Source: Actinocrinis sp035605935 (GTDB taxonomy: Bacteria > Actinomycetota > Actinomycetes > Streptomycetales > Catenulisporaceae). From it: a DNA stretch of 22,401 nucleotides. Below, one piece after another: positions 1 through 6,893 of the stretch; positions within the stretch are counted from its first letter, which is position 1, and the number at the start of each line of letters is the position of its first letter. A program made the translations under genes and the position numbers. The DNA is taken from assembly GCF_035605935.1 (NCBI RefSeq), contig NZ_DATNGK010000193.1, positions 1-22,401 of the forward strand, read 5' to 3'. The notes beneath the pieces were generated by a model, which saw nothing but the letters and a program-made list of their open reading frames with translations, made no database searches and was not told the origin of the DNA.

Positions 1-80
1 ACGCCGAGAACGACCCATTTGCCTACCCGACCGCCGGGTATACGCGCGAGCGTGTTCCCGGCGCGTTGTAGTGCGTTCAT
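1..80 (-). CDS. Probable MMPL/RND-family membrane transporter, N-terminal fragment
   Basis: Only the first 26 codons are present; the gene runs off the left edge. The ATG is at 78-80 on the complement, preceded by a strong GGAGGGG ribosome binding site about 8 nt upstream, so the start is well supported. The peptide begins MNALQRAGNTL, continues ARIPGGRVGKW and then VVLG. A short amphipathic stretch, an R-x-x-K-W basic patch and then the start of a hydrophobic helix is how many actinobacterial MMPL (YdfJ-like) exporters begin. That family exports lipids or drugs across the inner membrane using proton motive force. The identification rests on few residues and is an inference. Its promoter overlaps two palindromes identical in type to those of the PadR operon in this window, which suggests PadR control; PadR proteins commonly control exporters. 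Confidence 0.55.
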   Translation of the reverse strand, partial: MNALQRAGNTLARIPGGRVGKWVVLG

Positions 81-100
81 ATCGCTTACCCCTCCGTAAA

Positions 101-139
101 CGCGATACATCGCGATCTCAGGGAACACGATGTATCGCG
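101..139 (-). promoter_or_regulatory. Paired PadR-type operators upstream of the putative exporter
   Basis: Two near-identical dyads of the form CGCGAT-N2-ATCGCG lie at 101-114 (perfect arms) and 126-139 (one mismatch, CACGAT in the left arm), 25 bp start to start. The same pair occurs at 15564-15603 in front of the PadR operon. On the complement a TTGACA -35 (151-156) is followed after 16 bp by TACATC (129-134), so the upstream dyad covers the likely -10 and the other lies just downstream of the start of transcription. That layout fits repression. Binding by PadR is inferred. Confidence 0.7.
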
Positions 140-140
140 A

Positions 141-623
141 GTGTGGGCGCTGTCAAGCGCCCGGTCCGAAATGACTACATCAGCACGGGGTTGTGGATCT
201 CTAAAGCCCGAATGATGCGGCATTGCCAGCGCTTGCCCCCATTGACATATAAAGCCCCGTTTGCCCGACGGTCTACTCGGCTTTACCGACGCCCCGTGAG
301 TTCTCGCCGTCGCGACGGCGTGCGCAGTGCGGCCTCATCATTGGGCACGCTTGTGCGCCGCGTCCAGGCAATTATGTCAGCTGCGATGTTCACGGCGACG
401 GGCGAGGCACCCCTATCGAACCGCAGTCGAATGCCCTTATCGGACCACATGCGACTGCGCGAGGAAAGAGTCCGGCGACCCGCAGGCGGCGGACGGAAGA
501 CCCTCAGCTTCCGTCCGCGCCTGCGGCCCTCTTCCGGCCGGGGGAGCGGCTGATCGGGCGGATGGTGCGGGCATCCGTCCTGGCCGCGGCCCCGGCGTTA
601 CCGGCGGGAACCGGCCGTGCGAG
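141..623. other. Intergenic stretch with no recognised gene
   Basis: Between the exporter promoter and the end of nagA. The open frames here either cross the operators or are antisense to nagA, and none resembles a protein family. The left part (about 170-300) is visibly less GC-rich than the flanks. It contains the -35 of the exporter promoter (151-156) and the hairpin at 481-525. I see no tRNA, riboswitch or mobile element. Confidence 0.5.
481..525 (-). terminator. Strong hairpin, probable nagA terminator
   Basis: Arms 481-499 and 508-525 pair over 18 bp with one bulged base around an 8-nt loop. It lies about 100 bp beyond the nagA stop codon. No long U-tract follows on either strand, only a weak pyrimidine run on the complement, so termination is likely but not certain. 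Confidence 0.55.
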
Positions 624-1832
624 TCAGGGCGACACGGCAAGCGATTCCCGCGGGGCTGGGAGCGCGGCCGCCGTGGTGGGCGCCGCTGCCTCCCTGCCGT
701 CCACCCACGTGCGCAGCGGGTGGAAGTCATCCGACCACCAGACCAGGTCGGCGCGCGCGCCGACGGCGATCCGGCCGAGATCGGCGCGGCCGAGCGCGTC
801 GGCCGGGATCCGGCTGGCCGCCTCGATCACCTGGGCTTCCGGCAGTCCCAGGGAGATCATGTTGCGCACCGCCTGATCCAGGGTCAGCGCCGAGCCCGCG
901 ATGGTCCCGTCGGCGTTGCGCGGTACGCCGTCGGCGCCCAGTTCGACCGGAATGCCGGACAGCTCGTAGTCGCCGGGCGGCATGCCCGCCGCGGCGATCG
1001 CGTCGGTGACCAGCACGACCCGGCCGCGCGCGCCTTTCCACACCAGGCTGCACACCTCGGGCGCCACGTGATGAAGGTCCGCGATCAACCCGCAGTAGAA
1101 GCGGCGGTCCGCCATGGTTGCGCCGGGCACGCCGGGCTCGCGGTGCGCCAGGCCGCGCTGCGCGTTGAAGATGTGCGTGACCAGCGTCGCGCCCATGTCG
1201 GCGGCGGCGGTGATCTGATCGGCCGTCGCATCGGTGTGGCCCACCGAAACGCGCACGCCGGCTTGGGTCAGCCGGCGGATCGCGTCGAGGGCTCCCGGCA
1301 GTTCCGGCGCGAGCGTGACCATGGTGAGCATCTCGTGGCCAGGCGCGCTGAGCAGGCGGTCGATCGCCTCGGGCGTCGGATCGGCGAGGAAGCGCTTCTC
1401 GTGCACGCCGTGGCGCACCGGGGAGAGGAACGGGCCCTCCAGGTGCACGCCGAGGATCCGCGCCGCCACGCCCAGGCTCCGGTCGCCGGCTTCCTGGCGC
1501 TCGCGCGCCTCGATCGCGGTGTGCAGCCCGGAGACCAGCGCGCCGAGCGGCGCGGTGATGTAGGTGGGCTGGAACGCGGTCACGCCGGTGGACGGCAGCG
1601 AGGCGGCGACCCGGTCCCAGGCGTCATCGTCGGCGGAGCTGAAGTCCACGCCGAAAGCGCCGTTGATCTGGATGTCGACCAGGCCCGCGGTGAGCACTCC
1701 GTCGACCAGCACGAGGTCGGAGACTCCATCCGCGGGACGCACCGCGCGAATGACGCCGTCTTCGATGGCCACCTCCACCGGACCGGTCATCCGGCCGTCC
1801 AGAACCGCTCGGGGCGCCGAGATGGTGAGCAC
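624..1832 (-). CDS. nagA: N-acetylglucosamine-6-phosphate deacetylase
   Basis: NagA removes the acetyl group from GlcNAc-6-phosphate, giving glucosamine-6-phosphate and acetate, in cytoplasmic amino-sugar catabolism and wall recycling. The 402-residue product has the family signatures in order: DIQINGAFG (53-61, the QxN form seen in E. coli NagA instead of HxH), HLEGPF with metal ligand Glu132, VGHTDA with His199, THIFNAQRG with His220, and VTDAIAAAG with catalytic Asp277. The start is placed at GTG 1832 because AGGAGGAG lies 7 nt upstream; the ATG 24 nt further up would put that site inside the gene. Three dre-like DasR sites lie upstream (1913-1969), fitting the GlcNAc regulon. It follows bioF on the same strand after 97 bp. 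Confidence 0.93.
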   Translation of the reverse strand: MLTISAPRAVLDGRMTGPVEVAIEDGVIRAVRPADGVSDLVLVDGVLTAGLVDIQINGAFGVDFSSADDDAWDRVAASLPSTGVTAFQPTYITAPLGALVSGLHTAIEARERQEAGDRSLGVAARILGVHLEGPFLSPVRHGVHEKRFLADPTPEAIDRLLSAPGHEMLTMVTLAPELPGALDAIRRLTQAGVRVSVGHTDATADQITAAADMGATLVTHIFNAQRGLAHREPGVPGATMADRRFYCGLIADLHHVAPEVCSLVWKGARGRVVLVTDAIAAAGMPPGDYELSGIPVELGADGVPRNADGTIAGSALTLDQAVRNMISLGLPEAQVIEAASRIPADALGRADLGRIAVGARADLVWWSDDFHPLRTWVDGREAAAPTTAAALPAPRESLAVSP

Positions 1833-1910
1833 GCGACGACTCCTCCTGCGGTGCATGGACTAGCGGGCCGGGAACGGCCGGTCTGCGCCGCGGTTCGGCG
1901 AGCCGTGACG

Positions 1911-1940
1911 ATTGTGGACTAGACCAATCTCAGTTGTCCA
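1911..1940 (-). promoter_or_regulatory. Tentative nagA promoter
   Basis: On the complement, TGGACA (1935-1940) and CACAAT (1911-1916) are separated by 18 bp. Both hexamers are imperfect, but they fall inside two of the dre-like sites, as expected for a DasR-repressed promoter. Confidence 0.35.
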
Positions 1941-1969
1941 GACCTCTGCGCATATTGGTCTGGACCACC
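1913..1969. promoter_or_regulatory. Three tandem dre-like (DasR) operators
   Basis: Compared with the dre palindrome AGTGGTCTAGACCACT as I recall it, the 16-mers at 1913-1928, 1932-1947 and 1954-1969 each match 13 of 16 positions by eye. They are spaced 19 and 22 bp start to start. The first is between the genes, the second covers the bioF stop codon, and the third is inside the last bioF codons. DasR is the GntR-family repressor released by glucosamine-6-phosphate in streptomycetes; nagA is a classic target. DasR itself is not encoded in this window. Confidence 0.75.
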
Positions 1970-3129
1970 GGGTCGAGAGCGTGTGGCTTCGCCTGTTCTG
2001 CCACCGCCCGCAACGCCGCGCCCGCCAACTCCAGGTCGCCCGCAGACAGGTCGGCGCGCGCGGTCAATCGGAGCCGGGACCGGCCGTCAGGCACCGACGG
2101 CGGCCGGAAGCAGCCGACCGCGACCCCGCGCTCGGCGCACAACGCGGCCAACTCGACCGCCAGATCCGGATCGCCCACGAGCACGGAGGTGACCGCGCCG
2201 ACCGGGGGAGTGCCGGTCAGTTCCGCGGCGAGCGTGAGCCGGTACAGCGCCTGGGCGTTCGCCCGCACCCGATCAGCCAGCTTCGGTTGGGCGCGCAGTA
2301 TGCGCAGGGACTCGGCTGCCGCACCGATCGCCGCCGGAGCCAGGCCGGTGTCGAAGATGAATGGTCGCGCCGTGTCCACCAGGTGCGCCGTCACCGCCGC
2401 CGGCCCGAGTACCACTCCGCCTTGCGCGCCGAGCGACTTCGAGAGCGTCGCGGTCATCACCACATTCGGCGCGCCCGCCAAGCCCGCCGCGTGCACCGCG
2501 CCACGGCCGCCCTCGCCGAAGACACCGATCCCGTGCGCCTCGTCCACGATCAGCACCGCGTTGTACTCGCGGCAGGCCGCTACAAGTTCGGCAAGCGGCG
2601 CCACGTCTCCGTCCACCGAAAACACGGCGTCTGTCACAACGTATGCGCGCTCTTCCAAACGCTCGGCCAGCACCCGGCGGACCTCAGTCACGTCGCGATG
2701 CCCTACAACCTCAACGCGTGCCCTAGAGAGACGACAGCCATCGATGAGCGAGGCGTGATTGAGCGCGTCGGACACGATCAGATCGCCGCGCCCCGCCAGC
2801 GCCGTGATCGCGCCCAGGTTCGCCAGATAACCGGATGAGAACACCAGTCCTGACTCGGCACCGACAAACTCGGCCAACTGCCGCTCGAATTCGACATGGG
2901 CCTCGGTGGTCCCGGTCACCAGGCGCGAACCGGTCGATCCGCCGCCCCAGGTGCGTGCGGCGCGTGCGGCCGCGTCGGTCACCCGCGGATCGCGCGCGAG
3001 GCCGAGATAGTCGTTGCCGGCCAAATCCACCAGGTCGCTGTGCGCCGCGCGAGGCCGCAGCCGTCGGCGCAGCCCCGCCGCTTCGCGTTTGCGGGCGTAC
3101 TCGTCCAGCCAGCCAAGCGGGTCCGTCAT
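1930..3129 (-). CDS. bioF: 8-amino-7-oxononanoate synthase (BioF-type alpha-oxoamine synthase)
   Basis: A PLP-dependent fold-type I enzyme that condenses an amino acid with an acyl-CoA or acyl-ACP; BioF itself joins L-alanine and pimeloyl thioester in biotin synthesis. The 399-residue product is normal length. Visible signatures: NDYLGL (39-44), GSTGSRLVTGT (64-74), the DEAHG motif with Asp196 that binds the PLP ring nitrogen, and TLSKSLGAQGG with the Schiff-base Lys231. The start at ATG 3129 has GGAGGAGG about 8 nt upstream. No other biotin gene is adjacent, so a related alpha-oxoamine synthase with another substrate cannot be excluded. It is divergent from pdtaS across only 58 bp, and its 3' end contains dre-like sites for nagA. 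Confidence 0.85.
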   Translation of the reverse strand: MTDPLGWLDEYARKREAAGLRRRLRPRAAHSDLVDLAGNDYLGLARDPRVTDAAARAARTWGGGSTGSRLVTGTTEAHVEFERQLAEFVGAESGLVFSSGYLANLGAITALAGRGDLIVSDALNHASLIDGCRLSRARVEVVGHRDVTEVRRVLAERLEERAYVVTDAVFSVDGDVAPLAELVAACREYNAVLIVDEAHGIGVFGEGGRGAVHAAGLAGAPNVVMTATLSKSLGAQGGVVLGPAAVTAHLVDTARPFIFDTGLAPAAIGAAAESLRILRAQPKLADRVRANAQALYRLTLAAELTGTPPVGAVTSVLVGDPDLAVELAALCAERGVAVGCFRPPSVPDGRSRLRLTARADLSAGDLELAGAALRAVAEQAKPHALDPVVQTNMRRGLDN

Positions 3130-3187
3130 CCGTCCGTCCTCCTCCTTCTGGGCCAGCCCGGACGGATACGCCTGGGATACTGAGCCA

Positions 3188-4669
3188 ATGCCGTCCATGA
3201 ACGATCTGGTTCGCGACCAGTCCACCCTCGATGATCGAGACCTGGAGTGGCTGCACCTCATTGTCGCCGACTGGCAGATGCTCGCCGACCTCTCCTTCGC
3301 CGACCTGGTGCTCTGGGTGCCAACCGCCGACGAGACGCGGTACGTCGCCGTGGCGCAGATGCGCCCTAACACCGGCCCGACCTCGTACCCGGAGGATCTG
3401 GTCGGTCATGTGGTACCACGCGGCAAACGACCGCTGCTCGACCAGGCCTTGGATGAGGGTCGCATCATCCGGGAGGGCGACCCGGAATGGCGCGAGGCGG
3501 TGCCGGTGCGGGTCGAGGCGATCCCGGTGCGCCGGGCGGACCGGGTGATCGCGGTGATCGGCCGCAACACCAACCTGCTGACCGCGCGCACGCCCAGCCG
3601 GCTGGAGCTGACCTATCTTCAGACGGCGGCCGACCTGGCTCAGATGATCGCCACCGGCCGGTTCCCGAACCCGAAGTCGCGCAGCCATCTGGACGCGATG
3701 CCCCGGGTCGGCGACGGCATGATCCGCCTCGACGCGGATGGCACAGTCACCTACGCGAGCCCGAACGCGGTGTCCATGTTCCATCGCCTCGGCCACGCCA
3801 CAGACTTGATCGGCTCGCACTTCGGCAAGGTCTGTGCTGAGCTGCTCGACCCGCAGTCCGGACCGATCGACGAGGCGCTGGCCTCCGCTGTGGACGGCCG
3901 CGCACCCCGGGACACCGAGATGGAGACGATCGGCGGGGCGATGCGGCTGCGCACCATTCCGCTGCTGCCGCAGGGCACCAGGATCGGCGCGATGGTGCTG
4001 GTGCGCGACGTGACCGAGCTGCGTCGCCGAGACCGCGAGCTGGTGACCAAGGACGCGACGATTCGCGAGATCCACCACCGGGTGAAGAACAATCTGCAGA
4101 ACGTCGCGGCCCTGCTGCGGCTTCAGGCGCGCCGGCTGGACGAGCCGCGCGGCCGGGCGGCGCTCAACGAGGCGGTACGCCGGGTCGGCTCGATCGCGAT
4201 CGTGCACGAGACCTTGTCGCAGACCCTGGACGAGCGGGTCGAGTTCGACGAGATCGCCGACCGGGTGCTGGCGATGGTGCTGGACTACTCGGCGGCCTCC
4301 GGCAGCGGCGCCTCGTCACGCGGGGTGCAGTCACGGCGGGTGGGCACCTTCGGAGTGCTCTCGGCCCGGGTCGCCACTCCGCTGGCCATGGTGCTGACCG
4401 AGCTCCTGCAGAACGCGTTCGAGCACGGACTCGACGGCGCCGGCTCCTCCCTGGAGGTCACCGCGGTGCGCCGCGGCCCGGAGCTGACGATCCTGGTCGC
4501 GGACGACGGCCGCGGCCTGCCGCCCGACTTCGACCCGGCGACCGCGGGCAATCTCGGCCTGCAGATCGTCAGGACCTTGGTCACCGGCGAGCTGAGCGGC
4601 ACCTTCGATATGACGCCGCGTGAGGGCGGCGGCACCGTGGTGACTTTGGAGCTCAACGTCGGCGAGTGA
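3188..4669 (+). CDS. pdtaS: PdtaS-type cytosolic sensor histidine kinase
   Basis: A soluble sensor kinase of the HisKA_2 class; no membrane segment is seen in its 493 residues. Layout: GAF-like N-terminal sensor (about 10-155), PAS domain (about 165-280), dimerisation/phosphoacceptor helix with EIHHRVKNNLQ (294-304), then HATPase with the N box around ELLQNAFEHG (Asn409) and DDGRGLP (439-445). Mycobacterial PdtaS phosphorylates the ANTAR antiterminator PdtaR, which is not in this window. In Mycobacterium tuberculosis pdtaS (Rv3220c) also sits beside whiB1 (Rv3219), so the neighbour supports the call. I chose ATG 3188; a GATACT box ends 6 nt before it, suggesting a leaderless message. ATG 3197 is an alternative. 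Confidence 0.9.
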   Translation: MPSMNDLVRDQSTLDDRDLEWLHLIVADWQMLADLSFADLVLWVPTADETRYVAVAQMRPNTGPTSYPEDLVGHVVPRGKRPLLDQALDEGRIIREGDPEWREAVPVRVEAIPVRRADRVIAVIGRNTNLLTARTPSRLELTYLQTAADLAQMIATGRFPNPKSRSHLDAMPRVGDGMIRLDADGTVTYASPNAVSMFHRLGHATDLIGSHFGKVCAELLDPQSGPIDEALASAVDGRAPRDTEMETIGGAMRLRTIPLLPQGTRIGAMVLVRDVTELRRRDRELVTKDATIREIHHRVKNNLQNVAALLRLQARRLDEPRGRAALNEAVRRVGSIAIVHETLSQTLDERVEFDEIADRVLAMVLDYSAASGSGASSRGVQSRRVGTFGVLSARVATPLAMVLTELLQNAFEHGLDGAGSSLEVTAVRRGPELTILVADDGRGLPPDFDPATAGNLGLQIVRTLVTGELSGTFDMTPREGGGTVVTLELNVGE

Positions 4670-4780
4670 GTCGCCGCGGCCGCGTCAGCACGCTGCGACG
4701 TGATATTCGCCTTCTCGTCACCGAATGTTCATCCAGGTAATTCAGGCCCGGCAGACGCACCAGAACCACCGAGACGGCAA

Positions 4781-4820
4781 AACGCGGAGGGACCGGACGA
4801 GTGTCCGGTCCCTCCGCGTT
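4781..4820. terminator. Bidirectional terminator between pdtaS and whiB1
   Basis: A perfect 18-bp stem (4781-4798 with 4803-4820) around a 4-nt loop, between two convergent genes. On the complement the stem runs into TTTTGCC; on the plus strand it is followed by TTGTC. It probably ends both transcripts. Confidence 0.88.
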
Positions 4821-4901
4821 GTCGCTCCGCCGACGGATCAATCGCCGCCGGCGGGCTGTCGCACTGTACTTTCGGTTGCTCCAGGCTCGCGGCGCAGGCG
4901 C

Positions 4902-5153
4902 TTAGGCCATGCGGGAGCGGGCACGGGCGGCGCGGCGCTTGAGCGCGCGGCGCTCGTCCTCGCTCATCCCGCCCCAGACACCCGCGTCCTGTCCGGACTC
5001 GAGCGCCCACTGGAGGCACTGGTCAATGACGTCGCAACGGCGGCAGACCGCCTTCGCGTCTTCGATCTGCAGCAGTGCCGGCCCGGTGTTCCCGATCGGG
5101 AAGAACAGCTCCGGGTCCTCATCGCGGCACGCGGCGCGGTGGCGCCAGTCCAT
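4902..5153 (-). CDS. whiB1: WhiB-family iron-sulfur transcription factor (WhiB1-type)
   Basis: An 83-residue Wbl protein. Four cysteines (Cys9, Cys37, Cys40, Cys46) in the C-x27-C-x2-C-x5-C pattern bind a [4Fe-4S] cluster, followed by the GVWGG turn (58-62) and a basic C-terminal tail (about 68-81) for DNA contact. WhiB1 proteins bind the principal sigma factor region 4 and respond to nitric oxide. The subtype is assigned from sequence and from its position next to pdtaS. The ATG at 5153 has AGGAG about 10 nt upstream. A CRP-like site lies about 235 bp upstream (5388-5403), matching the known CRP control of mycobacterial whiB1. Confidence 0.92.
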   Translation of the reverse strand: MDWRHRAACRDEDPELFFPIGNTGPALLQIEDAKAVCRRCDVIDQCLQWALESGQDAGVWGGMSEDERRALKRRAARARSRMA

Positions 5154-5321
5154 CGGTCCTAACTCCTCGCGTAGTGCGCTACGGACGGGGGTGGGGTGCT
5201 ACCCGCCCTAGCATCAACGACTTCGTGCTCTTGTGCAGTGGTTACTGCGGTACTGCTGCGCCGCGGGAAGTGCGACGCATTTCGGCAGTGATCCTGGCGC
5301 CGCCACCACACGTACGCCGGA

Positions 5322-5350
5322 CTACTACCTAATGCAGACGCGGCGTGAAA
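5322..5350 (-). promoter_or_regulatory. Candidate whiB1 promoter
   Basis: On the complement, TTTCAC (5345-5350) and TAGTAG (5322-5327) are separated by 17 bp, giving a leader of roughly 160 nt. The CRP-like site would be centred near -81 and the GATCTTC dyad near -59. Hexamer matches are moderate. Confidence 0.35.
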
Positions 5351-5365
5351 TGTTCCCGTTCCACC

Positions 5366-5380
5366 GATCTTCGGAAGATC
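5366..5380. promoter_or_regulatory. GATCTTC-G-GAAGATC dyad
   Basis: A perfect inverted repeat of 7-bp arms around one base, lying 7 bp from the CRP-like site and upstream of the candidate whiB1 -35. It could be a second regulator site or a small hairpin; the binder is unknown. Confidence 0.4.
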
Positions 5381-5387
5381 TTGTGAA

Positions 5388-5403
5388 TGTGAACTCTTTC
5401 ACG
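5388..5403. promoter_or_regulatory. CRP-like binding site upstream of whiB1
   Basis: TGTGA-N6-TCACG matches 9 of the 10 conserved positions of the CRP consensus TGTGA-N6-TCACA. Mycobacterial whiB1 is a known CRP target, so both motif and position support a real site. Confidence 0.6.
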
Positions 5404-5819
5404 AGCGTCTCCGCTCGAACCGGCGGGTCGGTTTTCAGGCCGACCACGGCCGGGACGTGCGGGGGGTTCATGAGCCTTGGCTGCCGCTGGTCTCGTCTGC
5501 CGGCGACTGGCCCTCGGGGAGGGCTCGTCGCTGCTTTCAACCACGGGACCGGCTGGTGGGCCGGACACTCCGCGCTGAGCGATCACAGCCGTTGTTTCAA
5601 GGCCGTGAACAAGCGTGGCAGCCCTAAGCCCGCAGCACAAGGGTCTATTGAGGGGATTTTTGAATTCTCAGGTGTCTGCTGGATCACACCTTGCCTTCGA
5701 AGGCTCGCACCGAAGGCGACGGCAATGAGTCCAAGGTTCCGCGGCCTAGCGAGCCTCGGTCCGCGACATGCCTGGCCAGGGGCACGCTGTGGACGGTCGT
5801 CCCGCCGAAACCCAGTACA

Positions 5820-6821
5820 TCACGCGAAGACGCGCAGTGCATCGGGAACACTACGGAATGTCACACGTTCGCGTGGTCCCAGGTAGTCGCCGTCCACCTG
5901 GAACTCGACCGGCCGTTGCGCCGAAAGAGTGAGCTCCGGCAGGTCGTGCCGGATGAGCACTCCACGACCGTTGCCCAGCCGCTGCGAATTCGCGATTAAC
6001 CGCCCGACCGTGCGCCAAACGGGGAGCGCGGACATGCTGGAAAGACCGAACAGATCGAGCCCGGTCATGAAACTTGCCTCCGGCGTCGCCAGAATCGGGC
6101 GGCTGCCCAGGTAGGTCCACGGCGCCGTGTTCGCCAGCACCGCCATGAACAGCGGCGGCAATTCGGTGCCGTCCGCGAGCACCACGCTGATTGGCGCGGT
6201 CTTGCGATCGGTGTTCCGGAAGTACTCGGTGAGCGCGGAGCGGATATAAAGCGCGCCGGTCGAGCGCCTGCCCTCCGCCCGCTGCCTTTCCACCGCCCCG
6301 ACGACCGCGGCGTCGAAGCCGTAACCGGCCGAGAAGGTGAAGTACCGCGGCGCGCTCTCGCCGTCTGAGTAGGCGGCGCCCATGGACACAAGGCGCGTGC
6401 GCTGCTCGCGCAGCAGCCGAAGCAGCGCACCGGTGGCTTCGACAGCGTGATTCGGCACGCCGAGCGCGCGGGCGAAGACGTTGGTCGAGCCGCCCGGAAC
6501 CACCGCGAGGGCTGGGACCTCCGGGCCGGGCCCTTCCGCGAGCAGGCCGGTGACCACCTCGTTGACCGTGCCGTCGCCGCCGAAGGCGATCACCACGTCG
6601 ACCCCGTCCTGCGCTGCCTCGCGGGCGAGGTCGGCCGCGTGACCGCGCCGTTCCGTGCGCACCGTGCGCAGGTCGAGAGCCGAAGAGAGGGCACCGACCA
6701 GCACGTCGCAGGTGCGTTCCGTGGCGGTGGTCGCCTTGGGGTTCATCACCAGCAGTCCGCGGCGCACGGACCACTGGCGCTCTTCATCCACTTCAGGCGC
6801 GGCCAACCGCTCGTCGGACAT
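5820..6821 (-). CDS. Diacylglycerol/lipid kinase family protein (DagK/YegS type)
   Basis: A 333-residue lipid kinase of the DAGK catalytic family. Signatures: LLVMNPKA (23-30), the nucleotide-binding GGDGTVNEV (81-89) and PGGSTNVFAR (109-118), and the C-terminal beta-domain ending PVEFQVDGDYLG. Such enzymes phosphorylate diacylglycerol or related lipids at the inner face of the membrane; the substrate cannot be read from sequence. No ribosome site precedes ATG 6821, but TACTGT (6829-6834) lies 7 nt upstream, fitting a leaderless transcript. It is divergent from a small membrane protein across 72 bp. Confidence 0.87.
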   Translation of the reverse strand: MSDERLAAPEVDEERQWSVRRGLLVMNPKATTATERTCDVLVGALSSALDLRTVRTERRGHAADLAREAAQDGVDVVIAFGGDGTVNEVVTGLLAEGPGPEVPALAVVPGGSTNVFARALGVPNHAVEATGALLRLLREQRTRLVSMGAAYSDGESAPRYFTFSAGYGFDAAVVGAVERQRAEGRRSTGALYIRSALTEYFRNTDRKTAPISVVLADGTELPPLFMAVLANTAPWTYLGSRPILATPEASFMTGLDLFGLSSMSALPVWRTVGRLIANSQRLGNGRGVLIRHDLPELTLSAQRPVEFQVDGDYLGPRERVTFRSVPDALRVFA

Positions 6822-6828
6822 GCAGCAA

Positions 6829-6834
6829 ACAGTA
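6829..6834 (-). promoter_or_regulatory. -10 box for leaderless lipid kinase transcript
   Basis: TACTGT fits TANNNT and lies 7 nt before the start codon, placing the transcription start at or next to the ATG. No clear -35 is visible. Confidence 0.45.
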
Positions 6835-6881
6835 CATATGAGAGGAGCGACTGTGCTGTCCGAGGTCGATGCGGGGAGTTG

Positions 6882-6887
6882 TACGCT
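6882..6887 (+). promoter_or_regulatory. -10 box for leaderless membrane-protein transcript
   Basis: TACGCT fits TANNNT and ends 6 nt before the GTG start at 6894. With the box for the kinase gene it forms a compact divergent promoter pair. Confidence 0.45.
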
Positions 6888-6893
6888 GCGAAG

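Larger units (their letters stand above)
5154..5819. other. Long upstream region of whiB1, no coding gene seen
   Basis: About 666 bp between the whiB1 start and the end of the lipid kinase gene. The open frames lack family resemblance and ribosome sites. The half near whiB1 holds the CRP-like site, a 15-bp dyad and a candidate promoter. The half near the kinase gene has an AT-richer patch (5641-5670) and a perfect 12-bp palindrome GCCTTCGAAGGC (5693-5704) of unknown role. I see no convincing terminator for the kinase gene, so read-through into whiB1 is possible. Confidence 0.5.

Noticed and set aside
457..480. GAGGAAAG followed by GTCCGG, resembling the start of RNase P RNA
   Set aside because: The match is broken by an inserted base, and there is no room for the roughly 400-nt RNA before the hairpin and nagA.
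71..553. 160-codon rightward open frame
   Set aside because: It runs through the exporter ribosome site, operators and promoter, has no ribosome site itself, and has an Arg/Ser-rich random composition.
1833..1856. nagA start at ATG 1856
   Set aside because: The AGGAGGAG ribosome site would lie inside the gene; it is correctly spaced for GTG 1832.
327..1922. 531-codon rightward open frame covering nagA
   Set aside because: It is antisense to nagA, Arg/Gly/His-rich without family resemblance, and typical of shadow frames in high-GC DNA.
2723..4207. 494-codon leftward open frame over bioF and pdtaS
   Set aside because: It overlaps two solid genes and resembles no protein family; part of it is the bioF sequence read out of frame.
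5325..5640. Small leftward open frames upstream of whiB1
   Set aside because: They have no ribosome sites and no similarity to known proteins, and they cover the CRP-like site and candidate promoter.
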